Positions 1-5,196 of a stretch of DNA of 6,656 bases are shown in pieces. The position numbers and the translations under genes were made by a program. The notes beneath the pieces are model-generated. The model searched no databases. It was not told the origin of the DNA and worked only from the letters and a program-made list of their open reading frames with translations. How positions within the stretch are numbered: the stretch's first letter is position 1; each line of letters begins with the position of its first letter. The stretch comes from JAICLL01 sp035252155 (lineage in GTDB: Bacteria > Planctomycetota > Planctomycetia > Pirellulales > JAICIG01), in contig DATFDL010000502.1 in NCBI GenBank assembly GCA_035252155.1, forward strand, positions 1 through 6,656. Direction: 5' to 3'.

Positions 1-905
1 GCAAATGATGGCGAACCGTCGTTGATGGTGACGACAAACGGGAGCTTGAGATGCCCGCGGGCGGGGTCGAGCGGATGTGGCGGGCCGATCAACTCGCCCC
101 GCACGGTATTGCCTTCGCGGACGACGCGATGCACTTCGCCGCCGGTTTTTTCGCCCCCTTCGGGCGGCCGCGTGGTGTAATGCGAGAACATGCCTTGTGT
201 GCCGCGCAGGTCGGGCACACACATCGCCGAGAGTTGCACGCCGCGCAGTTTTTCGGCGGGAAACGTGATCGGCACGCGCAGAATGCAATTGAAGATGCCA
301 TATTCGCCCAGCACGTTCCAAAACGGCTTGCTCTTGCGCAGCAATCGCACGTCGGCCTTTCCCAGCGGTAAGCGGAGACTTCCCAGCCGCAGATTGCGGC
401 GCGGCGGGCGAATTTCGACCGAGCTAAGCTTGGGCTGATAGGTGCGCGTGTCGGGCGTGAGAAAGTCGAAGATGTTGTGCTTGCCCGGATTCACGCCGGT
501 CTGAAACGACGACCAGGCCACCGGCGAGATCGGCGGCAGGGTGCTGGCCAGCGGCCGAAAGCAGCCTTTGTCGCGCAGTGCGGCCAGGTTGGGCAGTTTG
601 CCTTCGTCGAGCAATCGTTGAGTGAGGCCGTAATCGAGGCCATCGAGGCCCAAAATGACCACTCGTTTCACGCGGCTACGGGCCGGCGCCCGCTTGCGGA
701 ACACTGCCCGCCACGCGAGCCGGGCGGGCCAGGTAAGCAACAACAGCACCGCCGACCCGACGGCGGCGAACACGGCCAAAAACGAACCCGCCAGCGCGAA
801 GCCCGCCCCCGGGCCGATATAGGCCTGGGCCGTGCGTGGAACGGCAAGCACGATAAGCGCCGCGAGCAGTGCCAGTATCGGCACGGGGGGGTTCTTGAAC
901 ATCAT
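1..905 (-). CDS. Membrane-anchored alkaline-phosphatase-superfamily phosphodiesterase, N-terminal 301 residues (3' end outside window)
   Basis: This is the N-terminal part of a metal-dependent phosphodiesterase/phosphatase of the type I phosphodiesterase/nucleotide pyrophosphatase group. The frame is open from 905 to the left edge. A TAG stop lies immediately upstream of the tandem ATG ATG (905 and 902), which fixes the N-terminus there. Residues 8-28 are a hydrophobic signal segment ending in AQA. It is followed by YIGPGAG (29-35), a second hydrophobic stretch (about 36-58) and a basic stop-transfer-like segment (61-81), so the protein is probably anchored with the enzyme domain starting near 82. 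RVVILGLDGLD (81-91) gives the first metal-binding Asp of the superfamily. SPVAWSSFQTGVNPGKH (127-143) contains the Ser/Thr nucleophile region, followed by IFDF. The remaining metal ligands would lie in the missing C-terminal part. The substrate cannot be told. No good ribosome binding site is visible. The family call is confident; the physiological role is unknown. Confidence 0.87.
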   Translation of the reverse strand, partial: MMFKNPPVPILALLAALIVLAVPRTAQAYIGPGAGFALAGSFLAVFAAVGSAVLLLLTWPARLAWRAVFRKRAPARSRVKRVVILGLDGLDYGLTQRLLDEGKLPNLAALRDKGCFRPLASTLPPISPVAWSSFQTGVNPGKHNIFDFLTPDTRTYQPKLSSVEIRPPRRNLRLGSLRLPLGKADVRLLRKSKPFWNVLGEYGIFNCILRVPITFPAEKLRGVQLSAMCVPDLRGTQGMFSHYTTRPPEGGEKTGGEVHRVVREGNTVRGELIGPPHPLDPARGHLKLPFVVTINDGSPSF

Positions 906-1054
906 CTACGGTTGAGAGAGAGCCTACAGATTTTGACGGCGCGCGTCGCATGCTGCAAGCATTTCGTGTATTTTTAGCGATCGCGGCCACCAGCGATGAA
1001 CGCCTTGTTTTCGTGATTTAAGGTGAGTCAATCAATTCGTTCGATCTCAGAAAA

Positions 1055-1537
1055 ATGGACTTCCCGCCGGAACACTACTTCCAAACCGCCCTGCAGCGCA
1101 TGCGCCAAGCTCAATACCTTTATCGAGAGGGAGCCAGCTTTGCGCTGGCCATTTATGTCGGCGGCGTCGCGGTCGAGTGCCTCCTTCGGGCCTTCAAAGG
1201 CCGGCGCGATCCATCGCTCGATGAAAGGCATGACCTTCTACGTCTGTTTTCCGCGAGTGGCATGTTGCGTATTCATCGTGATAAGCTTCTCGCGAATCGA
1301 TGGAGCGAAGCCCAGGTCGACTCGCACGTGCGCTCGCTACAGGCGGCGGTCAACGAAATCTACAAGCTCTGGGCTAATAATTACCGTTTCGCCTCCGAAG
1401 AACGGCTCCGGGCGCACTTGAAAGAAGTCACTGGCTATCAGAAAATCAAAGGAGATTACCTGAAGGAACAAACGCGACGGTTCCTGACCTCGGCCCAGAA
1501 GTTCATTGAAAAGGGAGTCGTGCTATGGCGACTGTAA
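1055..1537 (+). CDS. HEPN-like all-helical protein, first gene of a two-gene pair
   Basis: This 160-aa protein appears entirely alpha-helical. The segment AIYVGGVAVECLLRAF (32-47) followed by DERHDLLRLF (56-65) resembles the conserved helix and 'HDL' motif of small HEPN-domain proteins. NNYRFASEERLRAHL (108-122) matches the later conserved region. HEPN proteins often act as RNases or as toxins paired with a small partner. The catalytic signature Arg-x(4-6)-His is not present anywhere: the nearest pairs are R117-x3-H121 and R111-x9-H121. RNase activity is therefore doubtful. The ATG at 1055 is the only start between the in-frame stop at 1019-1021 and the conserved region, and no close Shine-Dalgarno is visible. 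The last 13 bp overlap the next gene, implying translational coupling. Base composition looks less GC-rich than in the flanking genes. The family call is from motif memory and is moderately sure; function is unknown. Confidence 0.7.
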   Translation: MDFPPEHYFQTALQRMRQAQYLYREGASFALAIYVGGVAVECLLRAFKGRRDPSLDERHDLLRLFSASGMLRIHRDKLLANRWSEAQVDSHVRSLQAAVNEIYKLWANNYRFASEERLRAHLKEVTGYQKIKGDYLKEQTRRFLTSAQKFIEKGVVLWRL

Positions 1538-1797
1538 AAACTTCTCTACTTCGAAAGCTCGAGAAGGTCCTGACGAAACGGTTCCCTTCGCCAGCCACGG
1601 TTAAATTGGACGATCTCGACGGGATCATCGGCGTCATTACCTCCGACCAATTCGCGGGGATGGAAAGCATGGACCGACAAAACCTGATCGGCGAAATCAT
1701 CGAGTCTCACTTGACTCTCGACGAGCGGCGGCAGGTACAGGTCATTGTCGGAGTTACGCCCGAAGAAGGGACTGGCTATCTGGCAACCGCCGAGTGA
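1525..1797 (+). CDS. BolA-like small protein without the usual histidines, partner of the HEPN-like gene
   Basis: This 90-aa protein has the layout of the BolA fold. An N-terminal helix (about 6-19, SLLRKLEKVLTKRF) is followed by a strand and then VITSDQFAGMESMDRQNLIG (37-56), which parallels the BolA core 'VS..F.G....R..l'. Another helix (about 53-63) follows, then QVQVIVGVTPEE (71-82), which parallels the final strand and 'T..EW' of BolA. BolA proteins bind [2Fe-2S] clusters with monothiol glutaredoxins, or bind DNA. No histidine is present anywhere in this protein, including the two positions where BolA usually has one, so cluster sharing of the normal kind is unlikely. The start at 1525 is supported by AAGGGAG at 1511-1517, 7 nt upstream. 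The gene begins inside the 3' end of the HEPN-like gene, and its final 22 bp overlap the convergent arylsulfotransferase-like gene. The BolA relation is inferred from pattern only; function is unknown. Confidence 0.72.
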   Translation: MATVKTSLLRKLEKVLTKRFPSPATVKLDDLDGIIGVITSDQFAGMESMDRQNLIGEIIESHLTLDERRQVQVIVGVTPEEGTGYLATAE

Positions 1798-4259
1798 TTG
1801 CTGTCAATCGGCTTCGTCGTCGGCTCCTTTGGCTGTACCGCCGCAGCTTGTGCGGTCTTTTTGTCAGTCTCTTTCGCCTGCATTTCTTCGATCGTCTCAC
1901 CCGGCGTCAGATCTTTGCCGGCCAGGCCGGGATGACTCGCGGCAAATCGGTAGAGGCGAAAGACGGGGTTCGAGGGGAAATTGGGGCCGCCCGGCGGGCC
2001 GCCGGGGCCGCCTGGGCCACCGCCCGGTCCGCCGCGGGGTGGTCCGCCTGGACCGCCGGCAAACCCGCCACGGGCAAAGTTCGCCTGCAGCTCTTGAAAC
2101 TGCTTCTTTTGCTCGTCGGTCCACAGCCCGGCCAGCTTGGCGTCGGCCTCGGTCTGCAGCGCGCGCAGCTCTCTCTTCTGCTCGGAAGTCAATTTCAACC
2201 GCGCCTGTAGCGCCAGCGGCATGAGCTGTCCGGGCGGAACGACGCCGAGATTCTTCGGGTCTTTCCATTGCTTTTGCTGCTCGTCGGTGAGCAGCTTGTC
2301 GAGCCGGGCGTCGGCTTGCTTCTGAAACTCGTCGAGCTGATTCTTCTGCTCGTTCGTCAATTTCAACATGTCGCGCACAAAGTTCGGCAAAAGCTGACCG
2401 GGGCGGGACGGTCCGCCGGCAGCACCAGGTCCGCCCGGCGGAGGCCCGCCGAAGGCAAAGTTGCTCTTCGATTGCTTGCGCTGTGGTTCGGTCAGTACGC
2501 TTTCAAGCTTTCCATTGACTTCTTTTTGCAGGGCGGCCAAATCCTTCTTTTGCTCGTCAGAAAGCTTGAGACGATCTTGTTCGGCGGCCGACAAAACCTG
2601 GCCCGTCTGAAACGTGGCCCCCAAACCGTTCAGCCTGGGCGGCTGCGGCTGGGTGAGCTGCCGCTGTTGCTCGGCCGTCAGCAGCGCGGCGAGGCGGCCA
2701 TCGACTTCGCGTTGAATCTCGTCGAGCTTTGAGGCCTGTTCCGGCGAAATCGCCAGCAGCGTGCGGACGATGGGCGTCATCACCTGGCCCGCCGGCGGCG
2801 GCGACGCAAACCCGCCCGGCGAGCCCATGCCGCCCTGCGACGGGTTGACGTATTTCCAGACGATTTCTTTGTCCGGCGTGACTTCGAACATCGTGCCGGT
2901 GGCCCCAGAACAGATCAACGTGTTGCCGCTGGGCAACCGCTGCGCGCCGGAAATGAAAAACGAATAGAAGTCGGTCTTCTTCGGTGCGGTGTAGCTCCAC
3001 ACCGGCCCCTCCGGCCCGTAAGCCGCACCGGGCGTGATGGTGTAGCGGCCCTCGGCATCGACGGGCAGCACAAGCTCATCGACCGACGAATAGCTGCCGT
3101 CGGGCCGGTTGCCGCCGTTGTTGAAGACCAGCACATGCCCTTCGCCGGGCAAGCCCTTGCCGATCCAGTGGGCGTTGTGCTGAGCGAAAAGCCGCTGATC
3201 TTCTTTCTTGCCCGCGCGATACGCCCGCGGATTGCCCCAGCGGTAGAGCAGATCGCCGCCCTTGCCGCCGCGGCCGCCGGCGTGGCTGGCGGCCTCGGCC
3301 GTGGTCGTGCTGTGATCGATGATCCAGAATTCACTGAAGGCATGAACGCTGACGATGATCTGATCGAGATCGGCGTTGTACGCCAGGCCGTTGCAATGGG
3401 TCCAATCGGGGTTGGCCCGCGGCCTGCCCGGCGGAGCCGCCGCCCCGACGTAACCGACGCTCTTGAGCTTGTCGGCGCCGTCTTTGGTGGCCGCGATCGG
3501 GGCCAGGGCATCCTCGCCGTAGTTCAGATTCACCAACTCGGGGTGCTCGGCCACATTGCCGTAGTTCGGCTTCGACTTGTCGAAATCTTGCACTACGTGG
3601 TCCCACAGGTGCCATTCCCAAACGACCTCACCGGTGGTGGGGCCGGTCGGCTTGATCTCAATCAGCGAATCGACCAGCAGATGGCTGTCGCCGGTCAGCT
3701 CGGGCCGTCGCCCGGCGGCGAGCGCTTCGTCGGCGGTCTTGCGGTCCCAGACGATCATGACGACGTTGCCGTTGGGCAGCGGCGTGAGATCGTGATGCGG
3801 CAGTTGCCGAGCGTTGTAAAAGTAAAAATCCCAAACCGGCCTGCCCTCCCACGAAAACTCTTGAATGCGCCCGCCCACGCCGGGGCCGGGGCCGAACACC
3901 TGGGCCTCGATGCCGATCGAGCCGCCGCGCAGCACATGACCGTTGTCGAGCAGATAGGCGCACAGAGCCGGCGAACAATCGCTCTGCCACGATCGCACGA
4001 CGCGGCCTTGCATATCGAGCAAGTACGTTTGCGTCGAGTTCAACGGCGACAACAGATTGTAGCCCGGGAACGCCCGTGGATCGTTCATCACCACGCCAAG
4101 CGGAGCCGGCGGTGTCTTGGCTTCGTCGGCCTTCGGCGGCGGGGCTTTTTCTTGATCGGGGGGCTGCGCGCCGGCCGCCATCGTGCCAACCGCCAGCATG
4201 AATGCCGCGGCGAACACGGTTCGAGTGAAATGGACCAGGCGTTTCGACGTCGATCGCAT
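1776..4259 (-). CDS. Exported arylsulfotransferase-like beta-propeller protein with four inserted LTxEQ helical repeats
   Basis: The 827-aa product starts with a Sec-type signal peptide (basic 2-13, hydrophobic 14-27, likely cleavage after AGA at 29-31). A charged Pro/Lys linker follows (32-53). Residues about 55-475 form an arylsulfotransferase (ASST)-type propeller. Blade motifs include TYLLDMQGRVVRSW (78-91), RQLPHHDLTPLPNGNVVM (151-168), DWTHCNGLAYNADLDQI (285-301), FWIIDHSTT (311-319), QHNAHWI (360-366) and RLPSGNTLICSGATGTMFEV (441-460). Conserved His residues at 155/156, 288, 306, 361 and 364 and Arg441 could form an active site, as ASST uses His and Arg residues; which are catalytic cannot be assigned. 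Residues 491-721 are four helical repeats, 731-760 is Gly/Pro-rich, and NPVFRLYRFAASHPGLAGKD (764-783) looks like the ordinary end of the propeller. The tail (790-827) is Lys/Thr-rich. GGAG at 4269-4272 lies 9 nt before the ATG. Family ASST enzymes move sulfate between phenols; whether this one is an enzyme or a structural/chaperone protein is open. Confidence 0.88.
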   Translation of the reverse strand: MRSTSKRLVHFTRTVFAAAFMLAVGTMAAGAQPPDQEKAPPPKADEAKTPPAPLGVVMNDPRAFPGYNLLSPLNSTQTYLLDMQGRVVRSWQSDCSPALCAYLLDNGHVLRGGSIGIEAQVFGPGPGVGGRIQEFSWEGRPVWDFYFYNARQLPHHDLTPLPNGNVVMIVWDRKTADEALAAGRRPELTGDSHLLVDSLIEIKPTGPTTGEVVWEWHLWDHVVQDFDKSKPNYGNVAEHPELVNLNYGEDALAPIAATKDGADKLKSVGYVGAAAPPGRPRANPDWTHCNGLAYNADLDQIIVSVHAFSEFWIIDHSTTTAEAASHAGGRGGKGGDLLYRWGNPRAYRAGKKEDQRLFAQHNAHWIGKGLPGEGHVLVFNNGGNRPDGSYSSVDELVLPVDAEGRYTITPGAAYGPEGPVWSYTAPKKTDFYSFFISGAQRLPSGNTLICSGATGTMFEVTPDKEIVWKYVNPSQGGMGSPGGFASPPPAGQVMTPIVRTLLAISPEQASKLDEIQREVDGRLAALLTAEQQRQLTQPQPPRLNGLGATFQTGQVLSAAEQDRLKLSDEQKKDLAALQKEVNGKLESVLTEPQRKQSKSNFAFGGPPPGGPGAAGGPSRPGQLLPNFVRDMLKLTNEQKNQLDEFQKQADARLDKLLTDEQQKQWKDPKNLGVVPPGQLMPLALQARLKLTSEQKRELRALQTEADAKLAGLWTDEQKKQFQELQANFARGGFAGGPGGPPRGGPGGGPGGPGGPPGGPNFPSNPVFRLYRFAASHPGLAGKDLTPGETIEEMQAKETDKKTAQAAAVQPKEPTTKPIDSNHSAVAR
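1980..2069 (-). other. Gly/Pro-rich low-complexity linker coding segment
   Basis: This encodes residues 731-760 of the arylsulfotransferase-like protein, almost wholly Gly and Pro with one or two Arg. The DNA is a degenerate run of GGN/CCN codons. It links the fourth helical repeat to the motif that looks like the end of the propeller, so it probably acts as a flexible tether. Confidence 0.8.
2097..2789 (-). repeat. Four degenerate 45-residue LTxEQ protein repeats inside the propeller gene
   Basis: Four copies align without gaps at protein residues 491-535, 553-597, 621-665 and 677-721 (nucleotides 2655-2789, 2469-2603, 2265-2399 and 2097-2231). Each begins GQ(V/L)(L/M) and reaches (S/T)xEQ exactly 17-18 residues later. 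It continues as L-x2-(L/I/F)-Q-x-(E/Q)-(V/A)-(D/N)-x-(R/K)-L and, in three of the four copies, ends near LxTxEQxxQ. The second copy has LTEPQ instead of LTxEQ there. The pattern resembles the LTxxQ motif of Spy/CpxP-type periplasmic helical proteins. The linkers differ in length (17, 23 and 11 residues) and are Pro/Gly-rich. The DNA copies have diverged, so this is an old duplication rather than a recent expansion. Confidence 0.88.
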
Positions 4260-4515
4260 GGAAAGTGGCTCCGCGCCGGTGGTTGAAGGGGACGTGCAAA
4301 GTGATGGTTAGTGCCCGCAAGAACGCGGTGGTTACCCACCTGCGCTCCACGGGCCAACCGGCCATTATGGTACGGCGGTTTCTGGCGCGCCGCAACAATC
4401 ACTCAAAAAGAGGTGGCGGAACGAATTCAAACGTCCAAAAGTGCAGAGCTTTGAACGTCGGGCGGCATACCGTCTGCATCAATTTCGAAGCGTTTGTAAC
4501 GCAAGGGGCAAAGCA

Positions 4516-4533
4516 AACGGAATGAATTCCGTT
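4516..4533. promoter_or_regulatory. Perfect 18-bp palindrome, candidate operator
   Basis: AACGGAAT and ATTCCGTT form perfect 8-bp arms around a 2-bp centre (GA). The site ends 23 bp before the start codon of the small basic protein gene, just upstream of its Shine-Dalgarno. The compact symmetry suits a homodimeric DNA-binding protein. It could instead be a fragment of a dispersed repeat or an RNA hairpin in the leader. No regulator can be named. Confidence 0.4.
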
Positions 4534-4541
4534 CTACAAAT

Positions 4542-4550
4542 GGGGAGGAG
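4542..4550 (+). promoter_or_regulatory. Strong Shine-Dalgarno fixing the start at 4557
   Basis: GGGGAGGAG lies 6 nt before the ATG at 4557. It is the best ribosome binding site in the window and is good evidence that the small basic gene downstream is really translated. Confidence 0.75.
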
Positions 4551-4556
4551 CAAATC

Positions 4557-4931
4557 ATGGCCGTCAAGGGTGCCCGGCGGTTTTCCAGTTCACGAGACGA
4601 ACCGCGAATCGTGGGCGGAACCGAAGCCGGTCGAATGCAAGAAATCTCTCGCGGTGTTTCCAAAGAGACCGAACAAGGCCGCGTGAACGATCGCGAGCTG
4701 GTGCGGTTGGCCATCGGCAACCACCCGCGCTCGGGCGCGGCGAAAATCGTCAAAATCCTGGCGAACGAGGGCGTCGGCGTCTCGCGGGCGTTGGTCGAAA
4801 GCGTGCAAGAGCAAATGCGCGGCGGCGGCAAGGCCACGGGGCGGCTGGGGGGCGGCCGGCCCAAGCTCGAACGAGGAATCAAGGCCCCCACCAGCGGGCG
4901 AAAGCGTACCCGGGCCGATGGACTGACGTAA
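4557..4931 (+). CDS. Small basic protein with a helical, possibly nucleic-acid-binding core
   Basis: The product has 124 aa and is strongly basic. Residues 1-42 look disordered. Residues 43-88 (VNDRELVRLAIGNHPRSGAA, then KIVKILANEGVGVSRALVES) form a predicted three-helix unit. Its shape is a helix, a short turn after 'NHP', a helix ending 'ANEGVGVS', and a further helix. This resembles helix-turn-helix-like units that, from memory, recur in small planctomycete proteins and are followed by a basic tail. The tail (89-120) is rich in Gly, Arg and Lys and includes GGGRPK, a loose reminder of an AT-hook. The start is well supported by the ribosome binding site at 4542-4550. The gene stands alone, divergent from the propeller gene, with a palindrome just upstream that it might bind. 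I do not recognise a named family, and a DNA- or RNA-binding role is inference. Confidence 0.68.
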   Translation: MAVKGARRFSSSRDEPRIVGGTEAGRMQEISRGVSKETEQGRVNDRELVRLAIGNHPRSGAAKIVKILANEGVGVSRALVESVQEQMRGGGKATGRLGGGRPKLERGIKAPTSGRKRTRADGLT

Positions 4932-4971
4932 ACCGGTATTCATATCGTCAGGCGGGCGCGTACGCGGCAAC

Positions 4972-5078
4972 TGTGGCACAGCCGCCCTCGGCTGATCGCG
5001 GCAATGTGGCACAGCCGCCCTCGGCTGTGGCGCCGTCGCTTTGGCGACCGCCTCACAGCCGGGGGCGGCTGTGCCACA
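4972..5078. repeat. Compound palindromic repeat: two direct copies plus one inverted copy
   Basis: A unit beginning TGTGGCACAGCCGCC occurs at 4972-4994 (truncated at its 3' end) and 5005-5030, each preceded by GCGGCAA. An inverted copy lies at 5054-5078. The arms 5005-5029 and 5054-5078 pair over 25 bp with one mismatch, a G/T-type difference. The 24-nt loop contains its own stem GTCGC/GCGAC (5035-5039 with 5044-5048). The two full copies are also small hairpins themselves: CACAGCCG with CGGCTGTG around CCCT (5010-5029) and around GGGG (5054-5073). The unit is probably a dispersed intergenic repeat of this genome. It could fold as a long RNA hairpin or serve as a protein site. Confidence 0.85.
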
Positions 5079-5086
5079 CCGGGGCC

Positions 5087-5105
5087 AGAATTCTTACCGA
5101 ATTCT
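5087..5105. repeat. Short perfect inverted repeat
   Basis: AGAATTC and GAATTCT are perfect 7-bp arms separated by TTACC. The element lies 9 bp after the large compound palindrome and 28 bp before the TTGACA-like hexamer. It could be an operator half-pair or chance; it is AT-rich against a GC-rich background. Confidence 0.4.
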
Positions 5106-5129
5106 GCTACGGGCGGGTCCGTTTCGCCT

Positions 5130-5157
5130 AATTTTGACATATTGGCTTGCCAAAATT
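5130..5157. promoter_or_regulatory. Nested inverted repeats in the promoter, candidate SufR-type operator
   Basis: AATTTTG (5130-5136) and CAAAATT (5151-5157) are perfect 7-bp inverted arms. Inside them TTGGC (5142-5146) and GCCAA (5149-5153) form a second perfect inverted repeat with a 2-bp centre. Both overlap the candidate -35 elements, where a bound repressor would block RNA polymerase. SufR proteins are known to bind inverted repeats in their own and the suf promoter, so autoregulation is the natural guess. The match to any known SufR site was not tested. Confidence 0.42.
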
Positions 5158-5174
5158 GTCTTAATAGCTATGAT
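5134..5174 (+). promoter_or_regulatory. Candidate sigma-70-type promoter region of the sufR-like gene
   Basis: A perfect -35 hexamer TTGACA lies at 5134-5139, but the sequence 17 bp on (TGTCTT) is a poor -10. An alternative pairing is TTGCCA (5147-5152) with TATGAT (5169-5174) across a 16-bp spacer. That would start transcription near 5181 and give a short leader before the ATG at 5197. It would also exclude the upstream in-frame ATG at 5170. The whole stretch is markedly AT-richer than its surroundings. Confidence 0.45.
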
Positions 5175-5196
5175 TCAGCAGGCAGAGAACTTACGC

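Larger units (their letters stand above)
4260..4556. other. Divergent intergenic region between the propeller gene and the small basic protein gene
   Basis: No credible gene lies in these 297 bases. They must hold the promoters of two divergent genes. On the minus strand a CATAAT-like element (reverse of about 4367-4372) is present but has no convincing -35 partner. On the plus strand the only clear signals are a perfect palindrome (4516-4533) and a strong Shine-Dalgarno (4542-4550). The stretch from about 4400 to 4540 is visibly richer in A and T than the flanks. Confidence 0.6.

Noticed and set aside
950..962. Small hairpin ATGCT-GCA-AGCAT before a T-rich stretch, as a terminator
   Set aside because: The stem is only 5 bp and AT-rich, and it lies between two divergent genes where no transcript needs to end.
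477..977. Plus-strand open frame (166 aa) opposite the phosphodiesterase
   Set aside because: The opposite strand encodes the LGLDGLD and AWSSFQTG motifs of a known family; this frame is low-complexity and Arg/Gln-rich.
1023..1421. Plus-strand open frame overlapping the HEPN-like gene in another frame
   Set aside because: It has no family motifs, while the 1055-1537 frame contains HEPN-like motifs and is coupled to the next gene.
3135..4286. Long plus-strand open frame (383 aa) opposite the propeller gene
   Set aside because: It is antisense to a gene with clear signal peptide and family motifs. High GC keeps the opposite frames open, and the translation has no recognisable domain.
4367..4372. 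Minus-strand -10-like CATAAT as promoter of the propeller gene
   Set aside because: No -35 element is found at a normal distance, so the promoter cannot be placed with confidence.
4972..5078. CRISPR-like array
   Set aside because: There are only two direct copies with a 10-nt gap and one inverted copy; a CRISPR array has several direct repeats with uniform longer spacers.
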